A DNA stretch of 64,000 nucleotides from contig NZ_CP041217.1 of the NCBI RefSeq assembly GCF_006542275.1, forward strand, positions 2,217,501 to 2,281,500, written 5' to 3'. Origin of the DNA: Saccharibacillus brassicae. Lineage in GTDB: Bacteria; Bacillota; Bacilli; Paenibacillales; Paenibacillaceae. Of the stretch, positions 44,253-53,110 are shown piece by piece. The notes under the pieces are model-generated. The model saw only the letters and a list, made by a program, of their open reading frames with translations. It made no database searches and had not been told where the DNA came from. The position numbers and the translations under genes are program-made. Every line of letters begins with the position of its first letter. The stretch's first letter is position 1.

Positions 44253-45575
44253 TTATTCCTCCAGAATCCGGTCGATTTTCGGCCCGATTCCCTTCAGCAT
44301 GCCGTCTACCGTCTGGCTGCCCGACCACAGCCGCTCCAGTTCGACGACCAGTTCGTCGCTGACCCGTCCCTGCTTCGGATGATCCGGGAAATAAGCGACG
44401 TCGTCGGCCGCTTCGGCGTAATCGCTCCGGCTCGGCAGCGCGAGAAAAGCTTGCGATTGCGCGGCCGCTTCATACGCCGGAATATGCCCGGCCTGCGCCC
44501 AGACGTCGCCGTGTCGGGTGAGCCAGGCGGCGAACTTCAGCGCCGCCCGGCGCTTCGCCGGATCGGCCTGCGCCTGCGCGGGCAGCGCCAGCGTATGCGC
44601 GTCGCCCCACGAGGCGGGGCGGTCGTAGATCTGCGGCAGCGGCATGACGCCGAAGTCGAGCCCTTCCGCCTGCTCGAACAGCCCGATCGACCAGACGCCA
44701 AGAAACAGCGTGGCCGCTTCGCCCCGCGCGAACTGGCTCGTCGCGTCGTTGATGTCCGGCGGAATCAGCCCTTCCCGGTACAGCGAATCGACGTAATCCA
44801 GCGAACGTTCCGCCGCTTTCATGTTCAATCCGGCGTGTTTGCCGTCCGCCGCGTAGAGCCGCCCGCCTCCGTCGATCTGGCTATACAGCGACCACCAGAG
44901 CCACAGCGAATCGATACGGATATTCGGCACGGCGAGCGGCGCCACGTTTTCGGGAACGTTCGCGCGGATCTTTTTGAGAAAATCGGTAAATCCCTGTTCG
45001 CCGGGCTCAAGGAGCACTTTGCCGTTTGCGTACAGCCCCGCCTGCTTCAGCCATTTTTTGTTGTAATACAGCACGCCGAAGTGGGCATCCAGCGGCACGC
45101 CGTAATGGTGGTCGCCCAGCACCGTTTTGCGCAGAATGTTTGGGTTGTACCCGTCCCAGTCCACCCCGGCCTCCGCCGCTTCTTCTCCCGCGATCGCCGT
45201 GACAAAATCCGCCGGAACGTACTGCGCGTACTTCGAAGCATGCACGATCGCCACGTCCGGCGCTTCGCCGGTCACGATCGCGGTCGACAATTTCGTATAA
45301 TAATCGTCCAGCTTGTTGTTGTTCATCCGCACGACGATCCCTTCGCCGTTCTCTTCGTTGTACCGCGCGACCAGACCGTTCATGAACGAGCTGTCCCCGC
45401 CGCTGAACGGCGTCCAGAACTCGATCGCCGTCTTCGTCTCCGCCGCGGCCGGCGTTTCGTATCCGCTTTCATAATTGTCCGTCAACCACAGCCCCAAAGT
45501 CAGCACCAGGGCGGCCAGCACGGGCACGAGCCAGAGCGGCGTTCTTTTTCCGTACCAAAAATCCGAGCGGCCCAT
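44253..45575 (-). CDS. Membrane-anchored sugar-binding protein, probable sensor subunit
   Basis: 440 residues from the ATG at 45575 (GAGGAGGAG upstream). Unlike usual binding proteins it has no lipobox Cys. An uncleaved N-terminal helix (about 12-31, LWLVPVLAALVLTLGLW) tethers an SBP_bac_1 domain to the outer face. It is a clear paralogue of the transport binding protein at 38994: both have EFWTPFSGGD or SFWTPFSGGD, 'GLIPP.IND', and 'MP.PQIYD.PA.WGD.HTLALP'. It is the first gene of an operon with YesM and YesN and is not adjacent to permease genes. The layout suggests it presents sugar to the kinase instead of to a transporter. Confidence 0.85.
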   Translation of the reverse strand: MGRSDFWYGKRTPLWLVPVLAALVLTLGLWLTDNYESGYETPAAAETKTAIEFWTPFSGGDSSFMNGLVARYNEENGEGIVVRMNNNKLDDYYTKLSTAIVTGEAPDVAIVHASKYAQYVPADFVTAIAGEEAAEAGVDWDGYNPNILRKTVLGDHHYGVPLDAHFGVLYYNKKWLKQAGLYANGKVLLEPGEQGFTDFLKKIRANVPENVAPLAVPNIRIDSLWLWWSLYSQIDGGGRLYAADGKHAGLNMKAAERSLDYVDSLYREGLIPPDINDATSQFARGEAATLFLGVWSIGLFEQAEGLDFGVMPLPQIYDRPASWGDAHTLALPAQAQADPAKRRAALKFAAWLTRHGDVWAQAGHIPAYEAAAQSQAFLALPSRSDYAEAADDVAYFPDHPKQGRVSDELVVELERLWSGSQTVDGMLKGIGPKIDRILEE

Positions 45576-45706
45576 CCCGCTTCTCCTCCTCGTTCCCGGC
45601 ATCCGGTCACCGTTATGTCCGTTTATTGTCCTTATACACGCCCTGCCTCTATTCTAAATCCGATCGCAGCGCAAACGCCGTTTTTCCTTCATTTTGCCAA
45701 AATTAC

Positions 45707-45731
45707 GTCCATACCTAAAAATAGGTCCATA
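45707..45731. promoter_or_regulatory. Candidate regulator site between the divergent sensor operon and GH43 gene
   Basis: GTCCATA occurs twice with 18-bp spacing (45707, 45725), and ACCTA-AAAA-TAGGT forms a palindrome between them (45713-45726). Position between divergent genes fits an operator for the YesN regulator, but this is only inferred. Confidence 0.4.
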
Positions 45732-45854
45732 TCTGCGCGACCGCAAGTCTTTTCCCAAAAAATAAGACCGTTCCCCCCAAAGATCCGTCCTGTTCGCCGC
45801 CGCGCGATTGCGTTAAGTTGTTCGTAACACTCAACCGAGGGGAGACAACACTGA

Positions 45855-47270
45855 ATGAACAGAAAAACATGGCTCAAAGGCGGCCTTGCGCTGATGCTGC
45901 TCGGCACGACGCTTAGCGGCGGAAGTTATGAGGCGGCACAGGCAGCTTCGGCTCAGACAAAAAACGATTTCTACAACGTCATCATGCAGGACGGCGCCGA
46001 TCCGTTCATGTACCGGCACGCGGACGGCTACTATTACTTCACGAAAACGACGGGCGGCAACGTGACGCTCTGGCGCTCCAAGACGATGACCGGCATCGAC
46101 GCGGCCGAGACGACGGTCGTCGAGACGGGCGGCCAGAACGTGTGGGCCCCGGAAATCCACCGGATCGACGGCGCCTGGTATATTTACTACGCCAAAGACG
46201 ACGGGGACAACGCCAACCACCGGATGTACGTCATGCAGAACAAGTCGCTCAATCCGCTCAAAGGCACCTGGGTCGACAAAGGCCCGATCGCCGATTCGAC
46301 CAACCGCTGGGCGATCGACGGGACGGTGTTCAAGGCGCGCGGCATCTCGTATTTTGTCTGGTCGGGCTGGGAAGGCACCGAGAACGTGCGGCAGGTGCTC
46401 TATATCGCGCGCATGAGCAATCCGTGGACGATCGATTCGCCGAGAGTCGAGATCGCGCGGCCGGAGTATCAGTGGGAGACGAACCATTCGCCGAACGTGA
46501 ACGAAGGCCCGCAGATTCTCGTCAAAGGCAATCAGATCAACATCGTCTACTCCGCCAGCGGCAGCTGGACCGACGATTATTCGCTCGGCCTGCTGACGGC
46601 CAAGAACAACAGCGACCTGCTGGACCCGGCTTCGTGGACCAAACGGCCGGATCAGGTGTTCAAGACAGGCGGCGGCGTCTACGGACCGGGTCATGCCAGC
46701 TTCACCGAGTCGCCGGACGGGCAGGAAGACTGGATCGTGTATCATGCGGCCAAAAGACAAGGTTCCGGCTGGGACCGCGAGATTCGCACGCAGCCGTTCA
46801 GCTGGAACGCGGACAAGACGCCGAACTTCGGCAGTCCGCTTGATCCCAACCAACCGATTCCATTGCCTTCGGGCGAACCGCAGCGCGACCGCTACGAAGC
46901 GGAAGACGGCCGGCTCGGCGGCACCGCCAAAGTGTCGCAGCACGCGGACAGTTCGGGCGGCGCGAAAGTCGGCTATATCGACACGCCCGAGAGCTACGTG
47001 GACATCGACGTCGACGTGGACAAAGGCGGCACGTACATCCTCTATGCGCGGACCGGCAACGGAACGGCGGGCGGCAATTGGTCGACGCTGAAGCTGTCCG
47101 TGGACGGCGGACCGGCCAGCGACTTCTTCGTGACGAACCAGGGCTGGGACAACTGGGGCACCTCGACACAGAAAATGACGCTGGACAAAGGCAAGCATAC
47201 GATCCGTTTCGCCAAAGGAGACGGCTACGCCGAAATCGACGGGTTCGACCTGTTCCGCGTCGGGAAATAG
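45855..47270 (+). CDS. Secreted glycoside hydrolase family 43 with C-terminal CBM
   Basis: 471 residues, ATG preceded by GAGGGGAG. Signal peptide (1-31, cleaved after QAA). Five-bladed GH43 propeller (about 38-335) with base D49 (GADPFMYRHADGYYY), D155 (RWAIDGTVF) and acid E217 (NVNEGPQIL). A CBM6/35-like beta-sandwich follows (about 345-471, RYEAEDGRLGG...IDGFDLF). GH43 enzymes release arabinose, xylose or galactose from plant polysaccharides such as arabinan, arabinoxylan or arabinogalactan. Outside the cell it would generate the oligosaccharides taken up by the adjacent importer. Divergent from the sensor operon. Confidence 0.88.
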   Translation: MNRKTWLKGGLALMLLGTTLSGGSYEAAQAASAQTKNDFYNVIMQDGADPFMYRHADGYYYFTKTTGGNVTLWRSKTMTGIDAAETTVVETGGQNVWAPEIHRIDGAWYIYYAKDDGDNANHRMYVMQNKSLNPLKGTWVDKGPIADSTNRWAIDGTVFKARGISYFVWSGWEGTENVRQVLYIARMSNPWTIDSPRVEIARPEYQWETNHSPNVNEGPQILVKGNQINIVYSASGSWTDDYSLGLLTAKNNSDLLDPASWTKRPDQVFKTGGGVYGPGHASFTESPDGQEDWIVYHAAKRQGSGWDREIRTQPFSWNADKTPNFGSPLDPNQPIPLPSGEPQRDRYEAEDGRLGGTAKVSQHADSSGGAKVGYIDTPESYVDIDVDVDKGGTYILYARTGNGTAGGNWSTLKLSVDGGPASDFFVTNQGWDNWGTSTQKMTLDKGKHTIRFAKGDGYAEIDGFDLFRVGK

Positions 47271-47321
47271 ACCGGGCGAACAGACGGAATAGGCGGCTTA
47301 GTAAAAAAACAGTTCGGACGC

Positions 47322-47362
47322 AAAGAAGCGAAGACCGGGTAGGCGGTCTTCGCTTCTTTTTT
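47322..47362. terminator. Terminator after the GH43 gene
   Basis: AAAGAAGCGAAGACCG pairs with CGGTCTTCGCTTCTTT and is followed by a T run. Short loop. Confidence 0.92.
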
Positions 47363-47426
47363 GAGCTTTAAGGCAGCGCGCGGCTCTGGCGCCGGGCGAA
47401 CGAACGCGCAGGCGCGCAGGCGGAAT

Positions 47427-48143
47427 CTACCGCCATTCCACCACTTCGCCAAGCGGCCGACGGGTCTTCTCCGTCGGTTCGCCCGCGCGGTAGCCGAAAG
47501 CGGCCATGCAGGCAAGGCCGAAATGCGCCGTGTCCAGCAGCCCTTCCTCGGCCAGCACGCGCTCCGTCTCAAGCTTGACGAAGCCTTCCATCGGGCAGGA
47601 ATCGATGCCGATCATCGCGGCGGCCGTCATCATGTTGCCGAGCGCCAGATACGTCTGGCGGCAGGACCATTCGAACATGGCGCGCTCGTTATCTTGCAGC
47701 GCGAAGCCCGTACGCAGAAACGCGTCGTACGTTTTGCGCTTCATGTCGGAGATCTCCTGCGGCAGGCGCTGCACGTCATCCAGCATGTACGAGATGTAGG
47801 CCGAATCCGCCGTCATATCGTGCGGCAGCCGGGCCAGCACGAGGATCACGTGGCTGGCCGAAGCCAGCTGGCGGCGAGCGCCGCCGGCATGCACCGCGAT
47901 CTTGCTCCGCAGCTCCGGATTCTGTACGACGACGAATTTCCACGGCTCGAAGCCGTACGAGCTCGGCGACAGCCGGCCGGCTTCCAGAATGAAGTCGAAA
48001 TCGTCCGCCGCTACCTGCCGCGCGGGATCGAAGTCCTTGACGGCGTGGCGGAACCGGTAAGCGTCCAGCAGTTGGCTTTTGGCGGCCGCGTAAGCGTCCG
48101 GCCCGGATGGGTCCGGGTGTGGGTCCGGGTGTTTGTCGTGCAT
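47427..48143 (-). CDS. NAD(P)H-dependent nitroreductase family protein
   Basis: 238 residues from the ATG at 48143 (AAGGAGGC upstream). FMN-dependent nitroreductase fold: YRFRHAVKDFDP near the N-terminus, LSPSSYGFEPWKFVVVQN (FMN/substrate site), and 'GLACMAAFGYRAGEP' near the C-terminus, as in NfsB/YfkO-type enzymes. It reduces nitro compounds or quinones, or acts as a dihydropteridine reductase-like enzyme. A His/Pro/Asp-rich N-terminal stretch (MHDKHPDPHPDPSGPD) is unusual. Monocistronic. Confidence 0.88.
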   Translation of the reverse strand: MHDKHPDPHPDPSGPDAYAAAKSQLLDAYRFRHAVKDFDPARQVAADDFDFILEAGRLSPSSYGFEPWKFVVVQNPELRSKIAVHAGGARRQLASASHVILVLARLPHDMTADSAYISYMLDDVQRLPQEISDMKRKTYDAFLRTGFALQDNERAMFEWSCRQTYLALGNMMTAAAMIGIDSCPMEGFVKLETERVLAEEGLLDTAHFGLACMAAFGYRAGEPTEKTRRPLGEVVEWR

Positions 48144-48191
48144 GGGAATGCCTCCTTCGTATCGTCGACTCTCCTCCATTTTAACGCACAT

Positions 48192-48857
48192 TCAGGCCCA
48201 GTCCACCTTCAGGCTTTCCGCTTCGATCCGCAGTTCGGTAAATCCTCCGTCTTCTTTTTGCAGCAGGACAAGCAGGGCGAACCCGGCCGGCACCAACTCG
48301 AATTCTTCGCCGTACCAATAAGCGCGCTCCAGATCGTCCGGAATCGTCGCGGCGCCCACGCCCGAGAAGACGAGGCGGTTCGGCGGCGCCGAGGCTTTGC
48401 CCATCGTCGACTCGTCGAACCGCAGCTCGATCACGCCGCCCGGCCGGCGTTCGCACGAGACGAACTGCGCGTCGTGCAGCGAACGTTCCCACAGTTCCCG
48501 GGCGGCCGGCGGCAGCTGCTCCTTGACCGATTCGTAAGCTTCCCGCGCGGCCCGGCCGAACTCCTGCTGCCGGCGATCGAAGTCTGCCCGCCAATCGGCG
48601 ATCCGTGCGGCCAGCTCCGGCGGCGCATACGGCTGATTGAGCGTACCGTCAAGCACGTACGGATGCAGCGCCGCCGGCAGCAGCGCAAGCAGCTCCTTGC
48701 GGTTATGGGCCAGGCTCACGTGGGCCTGCTCGACGTAATCGACTCCGATCTCGCGGCAGAACGCCAATTCTTCGTCCCACCCTTCCTTCGTCCTCGGCAC
48801 CGCGAGCAGACTGCTCAACTGCATTTCCCGATACAATCTTTCCGTAAAAAATCGCAT
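48192..48857 (-). CDS. DUF4085-like protein of unknown function
   Basis: 221 residues, ATG preceded by GAGGGGATC. It begins MRFFTERLYREMQ, which recalls the DUF4085 family start (YFT..WY...Q), with a helical first half and a beta-rich C-terminal half (IELRFDES, FELVPAGFALLVLLQKEDG). Soluble, with no signal peptide. It lies 9 bp after the DUF3999 gene stop on the same strand, so it is probably the third gene of the DUF2339-DUF3999 operon. The function is unknown. Confidence 0.6.
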   Translation of the reverse strand: MRFFTERLYREMQLSSLLAVPRTKEGWDEELAFCREIGVDYVEQAHVSLAHNRKELLALLPAALHPYVLDGTLNQPYAPPELAARIADWRADFDRRQQEFGRAAREAYESVKEQLPPAARELWERSLHDAQFVSCERRPGGVIELRFDESTMGKASAPPNRLVFSGVGAATIPDDLERAYWYGEEFELVPAGFALLVLLQKEDGGFTELRIEAESLKVDWA

Positions 48858-48866
48858 GCGATCCCC

Positions 48867-50315
48867 TCACTTTTTCCTCAATTTCCGGCTCACCAGCACG
48901 ATCAGCAGCAGAGCGACGCCGACCAGCACCACATTGAACAGAATTTGGAGCGAAGCGCCCGCGCCGATTTTGGGCGCGGGGTCGGCTCCGTCCGTGCCGG
49001 GAGCCGGCGGCACGAACCGGGCCGCATTCTCGGGGCCGAGCGCGGCTTCGGCCGGCTTCGAGCGTTCGATCTCGGTGCGGAACGCGGCGAGGTCGTACTG
49101 CGGCGGAGGCTGCCGCTCCGCCCCGTACACGAGGCGGTAAGGGCCGGCGCCGGTGTCTTCGAACACGAGCCGGTCGACGCGGTAGCCCACTTCGATCGAT
49201 TCGATGTTCAGCGGCAGATTGCCCGCGTTGTCGATCACGATCATCGGCTTCTCGTTGCGGATCGGTTCCGCCAGCCGGATCTCGGTATCGTCGACGCTCT
49301 CGCCGTCAAGTTCCAGCCGATTGAGCCGCGTCGGCGACAATACGCGCGTGTTGGCGCCGGTGCCTTTGGCCCGGTTCACGTAGAACAGCCGGCTGAAGCT
49401 GCTGGAGCCGTCCGACGCGGAAGCGTTCAACCGAATCCGGTCGATGCGCAGCTTGTCGGCGTTATAGAGCACGACTTCCGACATGCGCGCGGAAGGCTGC
49501 ACGTTGAACGGCAGTTCCGCGGTCCGGCGGAATCGTTCGCCGCTGACGGCCGCGCCGACGTCGGTCAGCGTCCCTTCGGTCAGCGCAAGCGGTTCTTCGC
49601 CGTTCGGCGCGATCAGGCGGTAATAGCCGTATTTGACCGGCTCTTCCAGTTCGATCACGTTGCGGAATATGCCTTCGCCGGTCGAATACAGTTCGCCTTC
49701 GGTCAAGTCTTCCCAGAGCTGCCCGTCGTAACTGCCCTGAACCCGTACTTTTTTGAGAAAAGAACTCTGCGACAGCGGGAACGTCAGCCGGCTGCCGCGC
49801 ACGTCTTCGCTGCCGGAAGCCGGGACGACGCGAAAATCGAACCGCGTCGCGCTTTTGCTCTTGGCGCGGTCGACCAGCTCCAGCGGATACTGGCGGTCGA
49901 GCCCCCGCTCGCCTTCTTCGCCCGAATCGGCGTAATACGGCACGAACCGGCCCGCCGAATCGACAATGCGCACGTCGTTCAAGTTCTCCTCGGCCCGCGC
50001 GTAGACGTCGGCATCGAGGAACAGCGCCTGGTACTGCGATCCCGGAGCAGCCTGGATCTCTTTGGCAAAGTTCCACGTGCCGGAATCCGCGTAGTCGTCT
50101 TCCGCCGGGCGAGCCTCGAACACAGCCGCCGTTTGGCGCCCGGCGGCCGTTTCGCCCGCAGCCCCGAACACGGCTGGGGCAGCGGCGGGCGCAGGCTGTT
50201 CCGCCCGGGCGTCCGCGCCGCCCGGGACTGCCGCCAGCAGCACGGCCGCGCCGAGCGCGGCGCCAAGCTTTTTTTTCGCCGCAGCCGGCTTGCCTTCAAT
50301 CTTCTTTTTCCGCAT
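48867..50315 (-). CDS. DUF3999-family envelope protein
   Basis: 482 residues. Signal peptide (15-38), a large extracytoplasmic beta-rich region with galactose-binding-like segments (FLKKVRVQGSYDGQLWEDLT, YYRLIAPNGEEPLAL) and one C-terminal membrane helix (about 457-477) followed by RKLRKK. This layout matches DUF3999, which is usually encoded next to DUF2339 membrane proteins. Its start overlaps the DUF2339 gene end by 20 bp, so the pair is co-expressed. The function of the pair is not established; a role in the cell envelope is likely. Confidence 0.75.
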   Translation of the reverse strand: MRKKKIEGKPAAAKKKLGAALGAAVLLAAVPGGADARAEQPAPAAAPAVFGAAGETAAGRQTAAVFEARPAEDDYADSGTWNFAKEIQAAPGSQYQALFLDADVYARAEENLNDVRIVDSAGRFVPYYADSGEEGERGLDRQYPLELVDRAKSKSATRFDFRVVPASGSEDVRGSRLTFPLSQSSFLKKVRVQGSYDGQLWEDLTEGELYSTGEGIFRNVIELEEPVKYGYYRLIAPNGEEPLALTEGTLTDVGAAVSGERFRRTAELPFNVQPSARMSEVVLYNADKLRIDRIRLNASASDGSSSFSRLFYVNRAKGTGANTRVLSPTRLNRLELDGESVDDTEIRLAEPIRNEKPMIVIDNAGNLPLNIESIEVGYRVDRLVFEDTGAGPYRLVYGAERQPPPQYDLAAFRTEIERSKPAEAALGPENAARFVPPAPGTDGADPAPKIGAGASLQILFNVVLVGVALLLIVLVSRKLRKK

Positions 50316-52896
50316 CGTCGTTAGGCTCCTTCCCTTCGTCCGCTTCCAGGCGGTTCGATACGCGCTGGTACAAATAAGAAATGCCGAGCAGGATAAATCC
50401 GGCCGCGAAATACGCCAGAATCCGGCTGCCCAGGCCGTTCAGCCCGAGATCGAAGATCAGCAGCTTGGCCGTGCACAGCAGCGTCAGGATCAGGCCGAGC
50501 CGGCGGATATGGACGTAGCGGCGGCGGAAGCCGTACAGAATGCAGCCCAGCGCGACCAGCAGGTAGGCCAGGCTGTACAGAAGACCGAAATCGTCGACAT
50601 GGAGCTGGACGCCGAGCAGGGCGGTGAGCATGACCAGCACGTAGGCCGCGATACCGACCGGATACCACTCCCCGGCCTGCGGATAGCGGCGCACGACGCT
50701 GCGCAGGCTGCGGTTGCCGCTCCAGAACACGGCGGCGTTGACGACAAGCAGCACCGCAAGCGCCGCGTAATCGTTCGCTCCGTTGAGATCGCTTCGCGCC
50801 GACAGTACCGGCATCGTCAGCATGAGCGCGATGCCGATGAAGCAGGCGATGCCGTACTGGATCAGCGCATACATGCGGGTGACTTCGTCCCGGATCAGCG
50901 TGAAGCGGGAGAGGCCGACCGAGAGCAGCGCCGTCACGGCGGCCGCGAGCAGCATTTTGTAGAACAGGTAATGGCTGCCGCCGTTCGGAAGCAGACGCTC
51001 GTAGACGTAGAACGTTTCGTACACCCCGTAGAACCAGACGTTCAGCAGCGCAGCGTACCGGAAGAACAGCAGCATGCGGCGCTCGTCCGGCGAATAGCGG
51101 ACGCGGCGTTCCGCTTCGGAAGAACGGTCTACGCCGTGGTTCCGGAATTCATCCCACGCATAGAACAGCGCGAGGCCGAGCGTGCCCAGCGTCAAGAGCG
51201 TGTATTTGACCATGAACACAGAGGAATTCTCGCCGCTGATCAGCAGGGTCAATCCGCCGAGCGGCAGATCGACCACTACGAAAGCGGCTATGCAGAGCAG
51301 CATGACGGCCCAGCCGCCGCGTTCCAGCCTCTTCGAACCGGCGCGGCGGCCGTATACGCTGAGCACGCATGCTTCGGCCAACCAGCCGAGCGACGTCCAC
51401 GCTTCGCCAAGTTGGAACGGCACGATCAGAATCGCGAAGACGAGCGCCGTGACATAGAACAGCAGCCGCGTATTTTTCTCCTCCGGTACGAGCCGTTCCG
51501 CCAGCAGCCCGAGTCCTACGTACAGCAGGCCGAACAGCAGCGCAAGCAGGCCCCGGAACTCGATCGCGCCCGACGATTGCAGCAGCGCGTACATGACGCC
51601 GCAGCCGACGAACGTATTGATGCCGAGCAGCGCGACGTCCCATTCGGACAGCTTGCGCTTGAAGCGCATCGGGTACGCAAGCGTCAGCGCCAGATACATG
51701 AGGAAAGTCGCGAAAGCATAGCCCGCGCCGATCCAGCGGCTGTCCGCCAGCCAGACGAGCACCAGCATAGCCGGCGTATTCAGCGCAAAGCCGATATACG
51801 CGACCACGGTCCAGCGCTTATGCAGCGAGACGAGCAGCAGCAGCAGGTTGAGCAGCAGCAGGTAGACCATGGCCGCATACACGGCAGGTCCCGACAGGCC
51901 CGAAGCGAGCCCGTACGACAGCAGCGGCAGATAGCCGCCGACGAGTCCCAGCGCGCAGATCGTCCGCGATTCGTAACGCAGCGCCAGCAGCACCGTGGTC
52001 AGCGTGACGAGCACCGACAGCAGCAGCGCCGCGCCCATTCCGATAATGCCGAGCAGGAAATAGCTGTAGAAAATCGAGCCGTACAGCACGGCCGTCCCGC
52101 CGCCGAGCAGCCCGAGCGCGAACGTGCGCCGGCCGCGCCGGTACAGCCATTCGCCGCCGCCGAGGAGAAGCGCGCCGAACAGGAAAAAGACGCTGCCGCG
52201 CACGTAATCGTTGAACCACGTCGAGTACGTGTAATTGAACGCCATGCCCACCGCGACCAGAATCAGCAGAATCGCCAGCTTGTTGATCCAGTTCAGGCCG
52301 ATCTTCATCTCGATCCGGTTCTGCCGCACCCGGCGCCGGATCGTGTCTTCGTCCACGCCTTCGTCTTCCAGCAGGCGATAGCCGTCGTCCAGCGATTCGC
52401 CCGCCTGCCGGTCCGCTTCTTCCTGCCAGCGGCGCTGGCGGTCCAGGCTGATCTCCAGCTGCTCCGACAGCTCTTCCAGCTTGAGGCGGAATTGCTGCTG
52501 TTCGCCGCCGTTCAGCCGGAGCGAAGCCGTCATCATCTTATGTATGCGTGTGCGCGCCTGTTCTTCGAATAGGCGCAGCCGGTTGATCCGCTGGACTTTG
52601 CTCCCGGCAAAATAAGTATCCATTTTGCTTCGGGACAAGCGCAAAATGTTCAGCTTCTCATCCAGAATCTGTTCCGTCAGCGACAGGCGCAGTTCGGCGT
52701 TCTGCTTGTTCAGCTTGAAGCTCTCGGCGCGGAGCGCGGCCAGCTCCCGCCTGTCTTCTTCCGACTGACGGCGGAGCTTCTCGTTCTCGTGAATCAAATC
52801 GCTCGATTCGTACTCTTCCAGCAGTGCCTGCGTTTCTTGCAGCAGATTGCGCTGGTTCTGCCTGATCGCGGACAGCCGGGATTTGAAATCGTTCAT
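50296..52896 (-). CDS. DUF2339 polytopic membrane protein with coiled-coil N-terminus
   Basis: 866 residues, ATG behind GAGGGAGGGG. Residues 1-165 are charged helices with coiled-coil character (NDFKSRLSAIRQNQ...LHENEKLRRQ), cytoplasmic. From about residue 226 to 850 there are some 20 or more closely spaced membrane helices (LAILLILVAVGMAFNYTYS, GSVFFLFGALLLGGGEWLYR), the hallmark of DUF2339. The short acidic tail ends EEKED. It is operonic with the DUF3999 gene. No catalytic motif is visible; a transport or envelope-assembly role is possible. Confidence 0.8.
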   Translation of the reverse strand: MNDFKSRLSAIRQNQRNLLQETQALLEEYESSDLIHENEKLRRQSEEDRRELAALRAESFKLNKQNAELRLSLTEQILDEKLNILRLSRSKMDTYFAGSKVQRINRLRLFEEQARTRIHKMMTASLRLNGGEQQQFRLKLEELSEQLEISLDRQRRWQEEADRQAGESLDDGYRLLEDEGVDEDTIRRRVRQNRIEMKIGLNWINKLAILLILVAVGMAFNYTYSTWFNDYVRGSVFFLFGALLLGGGEWLYRRGRRTFALGLLGGGTAVLYGSIFYSYFLLGIIGMGAALLLSVLVTLTTVLLALRYESRTICALGLVGGYLPLLSYGLASGLSGPAVYAAMVYLLLLNLLLLLVSLHKRWTVVAYIGFALNTPAMLVLVWLADSRWIGAGYAFATFLMYLALTLAYPMRFKRKLSEWDVALLGINTFVGCGVMYALLQSSGAIEFRGLLALLFGLLYVGLGLLAERLVPEEKNTRLLFYVTALVFAILIVPFQLGEAWTSLGWLAEACVLSVYGRRAGSKRLERGGWAVMLLCIAAFVVVDLPLGGLTLLISGENSSVFMVKYTLLTLGTLGLALFYAWDEFRNHGVDRSSEAERRVRYSPDERRMLLFFRYAALLNVWFYGVYETFYVYERLLPNGGSHYLFYKMLLAAAVTALLSVGLSRFTLIRDEVTRMYALIQYGIACFIGIALMLTMPVLSARSDLNGANDYAALAVLLVVNAAVFWSGNRSLRSVVRRYPQAGEWYPVGIAAYVLVMLTALLGVQLHVDDFGLLYSLAYLLVALGCILYGFRRRYVHIRRLGLILTLLCTAKLLIFDLGLNGLGSRILAYFAAGFILLGISYLYQRVSNRLEADEGKEPNDDAEKED

Positions 52897-53075
52897 GCGG
52901 ACCCCTCCCTCTTCTCTTTTTTCAAAATGTTAGTCTATGATCCTACTCTATAGGAAATGCTTAGTTAATAGGCATACTTTCTGTTACCCTTTTCCGCGCC
53001 GGCCTCTCACCTAAACAGCAAACAACCGCATTTACTTTGGCAAAAAAAAGGAGTATGCTGATCGAGCTGCAAAGG

Positions 53076-53088
53076 TTACAGTGTGTAA
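53076..53088 (+). promoter_or_regulatory. Candidate TetR operator before the MFS/TetR operon
   Basis: TTACA-GTG-TGTAA is a perfect 5-3-5 palindrome directly before a TATATA -10 candidate (53091-53096), 23 bp before the start codon. Suits autorepression by the TetR protein encoded downstream. Confidence 0.5.
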
Positions 53089-53110
53089 ACTATATAAAAG
53101 GAGTCCGATC

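Noticed and set aside
42735-45827. 1030-residue open frame on the plus strand
   Set aside because: Runs across three clear minus-strand genes (YesN/YesM/binding protein region) in antisense; no ribosome site or motif.
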